A stretch of DNA of 34,681 bases from Neptuniibacter sp. UBA6509 (GCA_002435145.1 DJLT01000034.1:54137-88817), one strand, 5' to 3'; positions 26,026 to 33,339 are shown, counted from the stretch's first letter. Translations and numbers: made by a program. Notes: generated from the letters alone by a model not told the origin.

Positions 26026-26090
26026 CTCAAAATAGGAAACTCTCAAAAAAGGATATCCTCAAAAAACGATTATCTCAAAAAAGCGATAGT
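26026..26090. repeat. four-copy tandem repeat, 16-bp period
   Basis: CTCAAAA(A/T)A-G/C-GA units begin at 26026, 26042, 26058 and 26074, exactly 16 bases apart. The first half is nearly constant and the second varies. It follows yaeQ by ten bases in a purine-rich, noncoding stretch. Confidence 0.8.
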
Positions 26091-26166
26091 CCCAATAATC
26101 TGTACTATTAATCAATAAAAGAATTAATAAATAGAAGAATCAATACAGAGAAGACCTCATAAAAGG

Positions 26167-26196
26167 ACCGCGGCTAATAATTCACTTTACCGCGGT
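26167..26196 (+). terminator. hairpin shared by yaeQ and arfB
   Basis: ACCGCGG (26167-26173) pairs with CCGCGGT (26190-26196) around a 16-base loop, followed on the + strand by TTTTTCTTT. The loop and right arm are the last codons of arfB, so the arfB message carries the hairpin around its stop codon. Confidence 0.7.
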
Positions 26197-26587
26197 TTTT
26201 CTTTGTTTGGCCGTGTTTCGTTTTTTTGTCTACTCGTTTACGTTGTGAGCTGCGTGTGGGTTTAGTTGCACGTCGTGCCTTTTCTACTTTTGTCGCCGCT
26301 AAAATCAGTTCTTTAAGGCGTATTAGCGCATCTTCTTTATTGCGCTCTTGATCACGAAAACTTTGCGCCTTAATGATGATAACGCCATCAGCGGTTATAC
26401 GCTTATCCCCATAGGCGAGTAATTTTTCCTTATAAAAGTCAGGTAGGCAAGAGCGCTTTATATCGAATCTAAGGTGGATCGCACTTGAAACCTTATTGAC
26501 GTTTTGTCCGCCATTCCCTTGTGCTCGGATCGCATTAAATTCGATCTCATGACGGGGGATGGTTAAACGACTTGATATGGTTAGCAT
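26174..26587 (-). CDS. arfB: alternative ribosome-rescue factor ArfB (YaeJ)
   Basis: Peptidyl-tRNA hydrolase that frees ribosomes stalled without a stop codon. The catalytic GGQ falls at residues 26-28 when the ATG at 26587 is used, the same as in E. coli; the upstream TTG reading would shift it by five. Then VNKVSSAIHLRFDI and the basic C-terminal tail (ARRATKPTRSSQRKRVDKKTKHGQTKKN) that enters the empty mRNA channel. 137 residues. No clear Shine-Dalgarno. Confidence 0.93.
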   Translation of the reverse strand: MLTISSRLTIPRHEIEFNAIRAQGNGGQNVNKVSSAIHLRFDIKRSCLPDFYKEKLLAYGDKRITADGVIIIKAQSFRDQERNKEDALIRLKELILAATKVEKARRATKPTRSSQRKRVDKKTKHGQTKKNRGKVNY

Positions 26588-26738
26588 GGGGTTATGGTTC
26601 AATCAGTATGGGCTAAATAGGTCTAAATTATACGCTAGATTAGCGCGTATAGGGACGAATTTTGTTGAACTTAGTGGAAGTGGTTATAATTTAGTTCGGA
26701 GAGGAACTTAGATCTTTTATAAGGAAAAAGAAAATATA

Positions 26739-26765
26739 AAAGCCACCTCTACTGCGCGTGGCTTT
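26739..26765 (-). terminator. intrinsic terminator
   Basis: AAAGCCAC (26739-26746) pairs with GTGGCTTT (26758-26765) around an 11-base loop; leftward it is followed by a T/A-rich tail. It ends the small gene just to its right. Confidence 0.75.
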
Positions 26766-26767
26766 AT

Positions 26768-26983
26768 CTAATCCTCAAAATCATCGAAGACCTCTTTAAT
26801 ATCTTTCAGTAGCTCGCGTTCTTCTCGCATCGCTTCCAGACGTCTACGCTTGTCTGGATTTATGCAGTCCTTTTTTCTAATGGTTGAATTTTCTCGGTTT
26901 AGCTCTTCATAATTATCAAAGCCAGCATCTTCTATATTGGAATCGGCTTCAAAATTACTGTTAGTTGGGTGCTCTTGGCTCAT
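26768..26983 (-). CDS. small charged protein, possibly PA3496-like
   Basis: About 71 residues; an acidic disordered N-terminal half (NSNFEADSNIEDAGFDNYEELN) followed by a basic helix NPDKRRRLEAMREERELLKDI and an acidic end. The KRRRLEAMREERELL stretch resembles the short PA3496 family (putative envelope integrity proteins), but the similarity is only by eye. The start at 26983 has GGGA seven bases upstream; an ATG four codons earlier (26995) has no visible ribosome site. Monocistronic, with its own terminator. Confidence 0.55.
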   Translation of the reverse strand: MSQEHPTNSNFEADSNIEDAGFDNYEELNRENSTIRKKDCINPDKRRRLEAMREERELLKDIKEVFDDFED

Positions 26984-27077
26984 AGTATTTCCCATTTACT
27001 GTGTTTATACATAGCCTGATTATGGTACAGATTTAGAATTTGAAAAGTGAAATTTGATATACGGTTTGTTATTTAGC

Positions 27078-27104
27078 AAAAAAAAGTCGGGCATCAAGCC
27101 CGAC
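27078..27104 (-). terminator. intrinsic terminator downstream of hupE
   Basis: GTCGGGC-ATCAA-GCCCGAC (27086-27104), with seven or more T on the leftward strand. A strong hairpin about 125 bases past the hupE stop. Confidence 0.85.
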
Positions 27105-27230
27105 AAGATCACTTTTGGGTGAAGGATGTAGAACTAGAGTGTCCTTGTGGTGAATTCGGGTGAATTACAGAGCACTCATGGGTGGAAATGGTTACTGCTT
27201 TTTTAAAACAACCTTTTTAATACAGCTTTT

Positions 27231-27845
27231 CTAATACAACAAGAAAGAGGCACCGAATAGGGCAATGAAAATTCCTGTTACTTGGCTTAGCTTCTGAGCG
27301 TAGTTTTTGAACAGAGAGGTGTTTTTAAAGAAGTTGGCAGTTTGAACGCCAGCGCAATGAAGTAGCGCGCTAGAAAGCATAAAGCCAATGGCAAAAATAG
27401 CTGTACTTGCTCCAGTTGCTTCGGTGCCATGAGCGACACCATGATATAAGGCAAAGAGCCCCACGAGAGAGATGGCCCAAGGCGTTGGTAGACTAACTGC
27501 ATTAACGATTAATAGGCCTAAAATGAGTACAGACAGTGCGATACCTACCTCAATAGAAGATTGGCCAATAACTGGAAGCGTGATTACGCTAAGACCTATA
27601 CCAAACCCTATAAGTAGAAATGCCAGGAAGCCCACTGGGATCATTAGGTTAGTTTTGTTCTGTTGCTGAGCAGCCCAGATCCCTACTGCAAACATGGCTA
27701 ATAGGTGATCTAAGCCACTGAAGGGGTGTAGAAAACCGCTGAATATACTCGAGTCCATCGCTGATGTATGAGCAAAGGCAGAACTCGAAATTATTGAAAG
27801 AATAGCGGTGAGGCTTGTTAGCAGCGTTACTTTAAGGTGAGTCAT
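27231..27845 (-). CDS. hupE: HupE/UreJ family nickel permease
   Basis: Membrane protein of 204 residues that brings nickel into the cell for hydrogenase or urease. It has a cleavable-looking signal sequence (to about SSAFA, residue 25), then the signature HPFSGLDHLLAMFAVG (H40, D46, H47), about six transmembrane segments, and a second histidine motif ALYHGVAHGTEA. AGGTC precedes the ATG. No urease gene is in the window, while a near-perfect sigma-54 promoter lies just upstream, so the hydrogenase is its likely customer although it lies about 7 kb from the hyp operon and on the opposite strand. Metal specificity is inferred from the family. Confidence 0.9.
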   Translation of the reverse strand: MTHLKVTLLTSLTAILSIISSSAFAHTSAMDSSIFSGFLHPFSGLDHLLAMFAVGIWAAQQQNKTNLMIPVGFLAFLLIGFGIGLSVITLPVIGQSSIEVGIALSVLILGLLIVNAVSLPTPWAISLVGLFALYHGVAHGTEATGASTAIFAIGFMLSSALLHCAGVQTANFFKNTSLFKNYAQKLSQVTGIFIALFGASFLLY

Positions 27846-27892
27846 TCTTTGACCTATTTAGTTATTATTTGAAAAGGTTCGTTTAATGAATT

Positions 27893-27908
27893 AGCAAAGG
27901 TAGTGCCA
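27893..27908 (-). promoter_or_regulatory. sigma-54 (-24/-12) promoter of hupE
   Basis: Read leftward: TGGCACT-ACCT-TTGCT, matching TGGCACG-N4-TTGCW at all but one position, with exact GG-N10-GC spacing. The predicted transcript start is near 27882, giving a leader of about 37 bases before the hupE ATG. Confidence 0.8.
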
Positions 27909-28178
27909 ACGTGCTGAAGGAATGGTGACTTGTTACGAAGCGTCCAAAATACGGGGCTTCTACCGATAGATTATGCTTGCATAAGGCTTTGTTTTAGAAA
28001 AAAGTGCTGTAATACAACGAGATGTTGTGGAAACTAAGTTACCAATCAGTGGTTTAAAATTGATCCGGCTCAACCAGTGCAGTGAAATAAAATTTTAATA
28101 ATACTTTCGTATAAAGGTGGTCTTTTGTTGCAGTGCGGAACGGTATAAGATGAGAGTAATCATTATCGAGGGATAGTC
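27909..28178. other. rest of the hupE / acyl-CoA synthetase divergent gap
   Basis: The 333-base gap between the two divergent genes holds the sigma-54 promoter described separately and, about 110 bases upstream of it, a perfect ACAAC-GAGAT-GTTGT inverted repeat. No RNA gene was found, and no convincing promoter could be fixed for the rightward gene. Confidence 0.4.
28014..28028. promoter_or_regulatory. inverted repeat upstream of hupE
   Basis: ACAAC-GAGAT-GTTGT, perfect 5+5 arms, about 110 bases upstream of the hupE -24 element, a usual enhancer distance. A candidate site for HupR or a metal regulator; the same motif was not found before hupD. Confidence 0.3.
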
Positions 28179-30926
28179 GTGTCTACTAAGTACCTAAAAC
28201 GTTTTTTTAAACCTAAGTCGATCGCTGTATTTGGCGCTTCTGCCCGAGAGAATAGTATGGGTGGTGTTGTCTTACAGAATCTATTGGATAGTGGTTATAA
28301 AGGTTCTATGTATGCGGTGAATAGCCAAGGTTATGCTGAGGTTTATGGCGTCCCATGCGTTAGCAATCTTTCCCAACTTCCTGAGATGCCGGACCTCGCT
28401 ATTATCTGTTCTCCACCCGACACGGTTGCCGATATTATTCGTGCTTTAGGCGCGAGTATGGTTAAAGCTGCCATGATTCTTACGGGAGGGTTAGCCATGG
28501 CCGAAGGGGGGGAGTGTAGAACTTTGCGTGATGAAGTACGTGAAGCAGCTAAACCTTACGGCATCAGAATTCTGGGGCCCGATTGCATGGGGATGCTTGT
28601 CCCTGGTCACAATATGAATGCGAGCTACTCGCACGTTAATATTCTTAAAGGTAAGGTTGCTTACATAGGTCAATCAGGTATTTTAGGTACGGCTATGATT
28701 GATTGGGCAACAGGCCAAGAGATCGGCTTTTCTCATTTTTTAACCTTGGGTGGTGGAGCGGATGTTGATCTGCCCTCAGTGATTGATTATCTGGCAAAAG
28801 ATCCTTATACCCATGCGATTTTATTACAGCTAAATCGCATTGATGGCTCATCAAGAGATTTCTTGTCTGCTGTGCGTGCTGCCTCTCGTAATAAGCTTGT
28901 ACTCGTACTGAAGAATGACACTTTCAATGGGAATAAATCTTCTGCTGAATTAGCGCCGGGTATTAGCGATGATGATCTAGTCTATGATGCTGCCTTACGC
29001 CGCGCAGGCGTGGTTAGGGTAGAAACCTCTGATGAGTTGTTCAATGCGCTTGAAACCCTAACTCGAATGAAACCGATGCGTGGAGAGCGTATTGCAATTG
29101 TTTCTAATGGTACTGGGCCAAATGCGCTAGCTACCGAGCGTTTACTGAAGCATCGTGGAGAGTTAGCGGAGCTGACTGATGAAACCCTTGATGCCCTAGC
29201 GGAATTGTTACCCAGTCATTGGGGGCGCTCAAACCCCATAGATTTAAATGCAGATGCGCAGCCCGCTTTATTTGCGGAAGCTGTACGCTTACTGACTAAA
29301 GATAAAAACGTTGATGCTGTGCTCATGTTGCATGCACCAACACGTATGGCCGCTTCAGTCGATACAGCAGAGGCGGTGATCAAAATAGCTAAAAATACAC
29401 CACGTAATATTTTGACATGTTTTATGGGGAGAGCCACTGCCATTGAGGCTCGAAATCGTTGTAACTCAGCTGGGTTATCAACTTTTCTTACTCCAGAAGA
29501 GTCTGTAGATGCATTTATGCATATGGTGGATTTCCATCGTAATCAGGAAGTCATGCGTCAAACCCCCCCTCATTATATTGAGCAAGATAGTCCTAACCAT
29601 ATACGTGCGAGGGAGCTTATCAGCAATACTTTGGCAGAGGGGCGGGATTACCTTACGCATGAGGAATCATTCGACTTGTTGGATCTGTATGACCTTCCTG
29701 TTTCAAATACTTTCTACTGCGATACGATTGATGAAGTTTTAAAAAGTGCTGAAAAAATTGAACACTCGGTACAAGTCAAAGCACTGCATAGGAAAAATCT
29801 AATCCCGTTTAGCTACGATGATACAGGTAGCCAGCGCTGGAAAGATATTGCGCAAGATCTTTACTCTATTCCTGAAGTTGAGCATGCGACAACTCAGCTT
29901 TCATACCGAATGGGTGAAAGTCATGCCCCTGAAGAACAGTTGGGTTTCTGTGTACAGCAGATGAAGCGCGGTTTTCAGTCTTTGCAGATAAATGTAGGTA
30001 TCACACGAGATCCTACCTTTGGTCCCGTTATCGTTTTTGGTACGGGGGGGCATACTGTCGATGTGTTGACTGATCGGCACGTTATGTTGCCGCCGCTGAA
30101 TATGGCACTGGCTTCGGAGCTAATCCGCCAATCGCGTTTATGTCAGATCATCGAAGAAAATAGTTACCGCTCGGAGCAAGACAAACAACAGTTGTGTAAT
30201 TTGCTTTTAAAGCTATCGGAAATGATCGTAGATCTTCCTAATCTTAAATGTTTAGAAATAAGTCCTTTGTTGATGAACAAAAACGGTTTATTGGTTATGG
30301 ATGTTGCAATCTCACTTTCTACTGAACCGAGTAACCTTTCAATATCACCTTACCCAGAGCATTTAACAGAAACGGTAAGGTTAAAACGTTCAGGGCGGGA
30401 AGGGGTTATGCGTGCCATTAGGGGGGAAGATGAACCCAATCACCTTGAGTTTTATAACAAGCTCAGTCCTCAATCTATTAGATTGCGCTATTTCTATAGT
30501 CGTGGGGTACCAACTCACCAGGAGTTAGCGAATTGGACACAGATTGATTATGACCGAGAGATGGCCTTTATCATAACGGTACCCCGTGAGGACGAAGATG
30601 GTATGGAGACATTAGGGGTTGTTAGGGCTGTAACTGACGCAGACAATATCAGTGCTGAATTTAGTGTTGTTATTCGTGATGACCTTCAGGGAGAGGGGCT
30701 AGGTGTTGCATTGATGAGTAAGGTGATTGATTACTGTAAAAAGCGCGGAACAATAGAAATTATTGGTTCTACCTTACAAGCAAATAAAGGTATGCAAAAT
30801 TTAGCTTTGAAGCTCGGCTTTTCAAATAGCTTTAATGTTGAGGAAGAGGTCGTTGATATGAAGCTTATGCTCAATGAACCTACAGAAGATTGGCAAAGGC
30901 TACGTCTTAATTTACATACAAATTAA
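28179..30926 (+). CDS. PatZ-like acyl-CoA synthetase/GNAT acetyltransferase
   Basis: A 915-residue fusion with the architecture of E. coli PatZ (YfiQ/Pka): an NDP-forming acyl-CoA synthetase part (CoA-binding FFKPKSIAVFGASARENSMGG at 8-28, GPDCMGM, succinyl-CoA-ligase-like and ATP-grasp-like segments to about 700) joined to a C-terminal GNAT domain (about 745-905, with VVIRDDLQGEGLGVALMSKVI carrying the acetyl-CoA loop). Homologues acetylate and inactivate acetyl-CoA synthetase and other proteins on lysine, with the synthetase part acting as a sensor. The start is a GTG with GAGGGA upstream. Monocistronic, closed by a hairpin. Confidence 0.88.
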   Translation: MSTKYLKRFFKPKSIAVFGASARENSMGGVVLQNLLDSGYKGSMYAVNSQGYAEVYGVPCVSNLSQLPEMPDLAIICSPPDTVADIIRALGASMVKAAMILTGGLAMAEGGECRTLRDEVREAAKPYGIRILGPDCMGMLVPGHNMNASYSHVNILKGKVAYIGQSGILGTAMIDWATGQEIGFSHFLTLGGGADVDLPSVIDYLAKDPYTHAILLQLNRIDGSSRDFLSAVRAASRNKLVLVLKNDTFNGNKSSAELAPGISDDDLVYDAALRRAGVVRVETSDELFNALETLTRMKPMRGERIAIVSNGTGPNALATERLLKHRGELAELTDETLDALAELLPSHWGRSNPIDLNADAQPALFAEAVRLLTKDKNVDAVLMLHAPTRMAASVDTAEAVIKIAKNTPRNILTCFMGRATAIEARNRCNSAGLSTFLTPEESVDAFMHMVDFHRNQEVMRQTPPHYIEQDSPNHIRARELISNTLAEGRDYLTHEESFDLLDLYDLPVSNTFYCDTIDEVLKSAEKIEHSVQVKALHRKNLIPFSYDDTGSQRWKDIAQDLYSIPEVEHATTQLSYRMGESHAPEEQLGFCVQQMKRGFQSLQINVGITRDPTFGPVIVFGTGGHTVDVLTDRHVMLPPLNMALASELIRQSRLCQIIEENSYRSEQDKQQLCNLLLKLSEMIVDLPNLKCLEISPLLMNKNGLLVMDVAISLSTEPSNLSISPYPEHLTETVRLKRSGREGVMRAIRGEDEPNHLEFYNKLSPQSIRLRYFYSRGVPTHQELANWTQIDYDREMAFIITVPREDEDGMETLGVVRAVTDADNISAEFSVVIRDDLQGEGLGVALMSKVIDYCKKRGTIEIIGSTLQANKGMQNLALKLGFSNSFNVEEEVVDMKLMLNEPTEDWQRLRLNLHTN

Positions 30927-30983
30927 GGTTTTGTTTACAGCACTTTCACTTTAGGAATTGCATAATTCTAGTAAACGTAACAG

Positions 30984-31018
30984 CCAAAGAAGCGCATAAG
31001 TTATCAGCGCTTCTTTGG
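30984..31018 (+). terminator. perfect 12-bp hairpin between convergent genes
   Basis: CCAAAGAAGCGC pairs exactly with GCGCTTCTTTGG around an 11-base loop that itself contains ATAA/TTAT. No T-tract follows on either strand, so it may block exonucleases or act with Rho instead of as a classical terminator. Confidence 0.6.
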
Positions 31019-31068
31019 GATGACCTTTTGAATCCCAGTGTATCGAATGGATTGAGCCGGAGCCGGTT

Positions 31069-31629
31069 CTAAATATAGAAAGGTATATCTACATCTGTAT
31101 GGCGCATATGCAGTGATAGCCCTAAAGATGATAGGCCGCGTTCGCCGAGTATTTTGGCTGATAAGGGCAAAAAGGATTGTTCTTCGAAGTCTGCATGGGC
31201 TAGATACTCTTGTGCTAATTTTATCGCAGCATCTTGATCAAGCGAGGCTTGTTTTCCTTTTGAGAGACGTTTTATATCGGATGAAATGGCGGACCATTGA
31301 GCTTCTAGGCTGCGATGCTCTTCAGTGAGCTGCTTTATCATTTGTAATGCAGCCATAGCGTCTTCAGTCTTATCTTTTGCCGAATCGGTGACTTCCCTAA
31401 ATAGCTCTTTCTCTTCTTCTGCGTGATGTTCTAAAACAACTTCATCAAAGAATTTAAGTAGAGCTTTTGCAGAAAGTTGGACATCTTTTTGAACTGGGGA
31501 TTCTATTTTCGTTCTAGACAGCATTAATAAACGTTCAAAGTTTTTTACAATACCTATATGGCAGTTAGAAAAATCCACTAATGGGTTATCACCATTATCG
31601 ATGCTTCCATTGTTTGATTCATGACTCAT
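31069..31629 (-). CDS. hemerythrin domain protein
   Basis: A 186-residue four-helix protein with the spaced His/Glu ligands of a diiron hemerythrin: CHIGIVKNFERLL (H24), FDEVVLEHHAEEEKELF, LTEEHRSLEAQW and EYLAHADFEEQSFLPL. Members bind O2, NO or iron, or act as sensors. No fused signalling domain. AGGAT precedes the ATG by seven bases. Convergent with the PatZ-like gene. A stand-alone role in oxygen or NO handling is a family-level inference. Confidence 0.82.
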   Translation of the reverse strand: MSHESNNGSIDNGDNPLVDFSNCHIGIVKNFERLLMLSRTKIESPVQKDVQLSAKALLKFFDEVVLEHHAEEEKELFREVTDSAKDKTEDAMAALQMIKQLTEEHRSLEAQWSAISSDIKRLSKGKQASLDQDAAIKLAQEYLAHADFEEQSFLPLSAKILGERGLSSLGLSLHMRHTDVDIPFYI

Positions 31630-31708
31630 TTGAGTATCCTGCTTTTATTTGAACGTTGAAGAGCTCGTTTTCTCTACCCGATATTAAAAGTTACAGGAGG
31701 CGTGGGGA

Positions 31709-31780
31709 ATGATTAAAATCAATAGTATTACAAAAAGCGAACTGTTTTTGTGTTTTCAGTATCACTTTTTGTTGGGGTAG
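31709..31780 (+). CDS. candidate 23-residue small protein
   Basis: AGGAGG at 31695-31700 stands eight bases before an ATG opening MIKINSITKSELFLCFQYHF and ending in LLG. The perfect ribosome site in an otherwise empty gap is the main reason to list it. The C-terminal half is hydrophobic. No promoter is evident, and chance cannot be excluded. Confidence 0.25.
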   Translation: MIKINSITKSELFLCFQYHFLLG

Positions 31781-31937
31781 TGAGGAGCTAGAACTCTATA
31801 GCAATGTTGATTGAACGTTGAGATACGGAACGAGGATCGGTTACAAGCTAAAGTGAACGCTTTTTGGGGAATTATTTAGGCGTAAAGAATTTTTCTTGAG
31901 AGGAGCTGACTAGGAGAGAGAAGGGGCTTTGTAAAGT

Positions 31938-31967
31938 AAAACGCTATCTCAATGAAATAGCGTTTTT
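31938..31967 (-). terminator. intrinsic terminator of the ArsR-type gene
   Basis: AAAACGCTAT (31938-31947) pairs with ATAGCGTTTT (31957-31966). Both strands carry T-rich tails; it starts ten bases past the stop of the leftward regulator. Confidence 0.82.
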
Positions 31968-31976
31968 GTATTGCTT

Positions 31977-32309
31977 TTATAACGCGGAGCAGAACATATC
32001 GTGAAGGGTATGGATAATTCGTTTAGCCGTATCACCCTCAAGGCTATAATAAATAGTCTGAGATTCCCGACGTGTTTTAACTAAGCCATCTTTACGCAAC
32101 ACTGCAAGGTGCTGTGATAAGGCTGATTGGCTTAGGTCGAGGCAGTTATTAAGCTCGGTTACGGATAGTTCTTTGCCATCTAGGTAGCATAAGATTAGCA
32201 AGCGGCTTTCGTTGCCAAGCGCTTTCATAAGCTTGGCTGCTTTACCCGCATTGGTTTTCATCATCTCTAGTGTTGCCGCGTCAAGTGATGTTGTAGCTGT
32301 ATCGTTCAA
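31977..32309 (-). CDS. ArsR-family thiol-sensing repressor, SqrR/BigR/YgaV-like
   Basis: A 110-residue winged-helix repressor. The recognition helix region is LDLSQSALSQHLAVLRKDGLV, followed by the RRESQTIYYSL wing. Cysteines 41 (LLILCYL) and 107 (DMFCSAL) coincide with the two that form a polysulfide bridge in SqrR and the equivalents in BigR and YgaV, pointing to sulfide/persulfide or oxidant sensing, not metal sensing; no metal-site CVC motif is present. A third cysteine (C56) is extra. Start TTG with GGGGTG upstream; an internal ATG at 32264 is the alternative. No sulfide-quinone reductase or persulfide dioxygenase lies beside it. Confidence 0.82.
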   Translation of the reverse strand: MNDTATTSLDAATLEMMKTNAGKAAKLMKALGNESRLLILCYLDGKELSVTELNNCLDLSQSALSQHLAVLRKDGLVKTRRESQTIYYSLEGDTAKRIIHTLHDMFCSAL

Positions 32310-32463
32310 AATTACACCCCGAAGTGCTGATATTATTATATTACTCTCTAAACAAATCTATAATGTGAGCTCTAACGGCTCATTACATATAGAGTGCTGG
32401 TCTGTCACTTCTCATGCTCTCATCACATCACAATTGCCAATTTTTTTGGGCTTATAATTATAT

Positions 32464-32483
32464 AGTTATAGTTTTTTATAACT
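32464..32483. promoter_or_regulatory. palindrome AGTTATA-N6-TATAACT
   Basis: Perfect 7-bp arms in an AT-rich context, about 155 bases upstream of the thiol-sensing regulator. BigR-type repressors bind AT-rich inverted repeats and usually autoregulate, so it is a candidate operator; the distance from the start is larger than usual. Confidence 0.3.
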
Positions 32484-32776
32484 TATTTAATATTACCTAG
32501 TTTAGAAATGTTGCGCAATTTTCTACTATATCGTTTTACTACAATAGATATAACCGAAAAGTAGGTTTTTAAATCAATACTTAGTGTAGTGGTTTTTTGT
32601 TGGTAATTTGAACGATTTCAAGTGTTTTTAATATGTTTTTGCTATATTAAATTGTTGTTTTGGCTTGTTTTATCGTATAGCTTGATTAGTGGGTTATACG
32701 AATGTCTTAATTGGGTATAGGCTGCTTGGTTGATGTAAAGCGTTTGAAATTTTCGTAGGGAGGGGGTTAGAAAGCA

Positions 32777-32881
32777 GTGAGGTTTTTGGGCGCTGGTGTC
32801 TGGAGACTAAGTTCATATTTGCATAGAGCTATAGTCATAGGGGCCGTTTGTTTGAGTGGTGTTGGAGTCAGGGCCGAGTGA
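32777..32881 (+). CDS. candidate 34-residue peptide with signal-like sequence
   Basis: A GTG-start ORF with a purine-rich GGGAGGGGG about ten bases upstream. The product starts MRFLGAGVWRLSSYLHRA and continues with a hydrophobic core IVIGAVCLSGVGVRAE: positive N-terminus, hydrophobic core, small residues before a would-be VRA cleavage site, then stop. It could be a leader peptide, a short membrane peptide or the remnant of an exported protein. The stop codon lies inside the hairpin that follows. Confidence 0.3.
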   Translation: MRFLGAGVWRLSSYLHRAIVIGAVCLSGVGVRAE

Positions 32882-32904
32882 CTATTTCAGTCGAAACGGC
32901 CCTG
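32841..32904 (+). terminator. terminator-like hairpin with an alternative pairing
   Basis: CAGGGCCG (32869-32876) pairs with CGGCCCTG (32897-32904), with inner GACT/AGTC, followed on the + strand by TTTATTTCTCATTTTTT. An upstream GGGCCGTTT (32841-32849) can pair instead with AAACGGCCC (32894-32902), so the two structures exclude each other. It also bounds the convergent cytochrome b562-like gene, but the T-rich side faces right. Confidence 0.55.
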
Positions 32905-32919
32905 TTTATTTCTCATTTT

Positions 32920-33339
32920 TTACTGAAAAATACTAAGGAATAACTCCCATTTACTAGGTTTTGCTTTCTTATGGTATTCCTTACGCAGCTGGTCAACACT
33001 TTGCAGTTGATGTTGAAGCTCTGAAAGGTTTTCAGCAGTAGCCACTGGCATATCAGTGATGAAATTCTCTACTTTCTTTAAACCTTCTAATGAAATAACT
33101 TTTCGTTCAGGTGAAAAATCATAGGTTTGTGCACTACTGAGGTGTGTCTTAAATGTCTCAATACGTTGATTAAAGCTTTCAGCTGAAGAGGTCTCAAGCG
33201 CTTCTTTATACTGCAATCGCATCTCCTTCATTGTTTGCTTTAACGTAAGGGGTTCACCGGCGTTGGCATATCCACCTGCGGTTAATAGTACTGAGATGAG
33301 CACAGAGCTAAGTAATGTTTTTACAGTGGAAAATTTCAT
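32920..33339 (-). CDS. cytochrome b562 family protein
   Basis: A 139-residue exported four-helix protein. The start at 33339 gives a clean signal peptide (MKFSTVKTLLSSVLISVLLT, cleavage near ANA-GE); the reading from 33480 adds 47 residues with no membrane or family logic. Both heme ligands of cytochrome b562 have counterparts: Met37 in LKQTMKEM (mature residue about 10) and His123 in RKEYHKKA near the C-terminus. A periplasmic electron carrier is likely. It has an extra basic/aromatic tail (KPSKWELFLSIFQ) beyond the usual end. The ribosome site is weak. Heme binding is unproven; a heme-less relative (Cpx-type helical bundle) is possible. Confidence 0.72.
   Translation of the reverse strand: MKFSTVKTLLSSVLISVLLTAGGYANAGEPLTLKQTMKEMRLQYKEALETSSAESFNQRIETFKTHLSSAQTYDFSPERKVISLEGLKKVENFITDMPVATAENLSELQHQLQSVDQLRKEYHKKAKPSKWELFLSIFQ

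Larger units (their letters stand above)
31630..31976. other. 347-bp intergenic region
   Basis: Contains a possible 23-codon ORF with an ideal ribosome site (listed separately) and the terminator of the ArsR-type gene near its right end. Purine-rich between 31820 and 31930. Nothing else was recognised. Confidence 0.4.
32310..32919. other. 610-bp AT-rich intergenic region
   Basis: The largest gene-free stretch. It holds an inverted repeat near the ArsR-type gene (GTGAGC...GCTCAT, about 32375-32394), an AGTTATA/TATAACT palindrome at 32464-32483, a very AT-rich segment to about 32700, and then a short rightward unit with a 34-codon ORF and hairpins. No recognised RNA family. Confidence 0.5.

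Noticed and set aside
28120..28135. Possible -24/-12 site (TGG...TTGCA) before the PatZ-like gene
   Set aside because: The GG to GC distance is nine, not ten bases, and the -24 half is poor.
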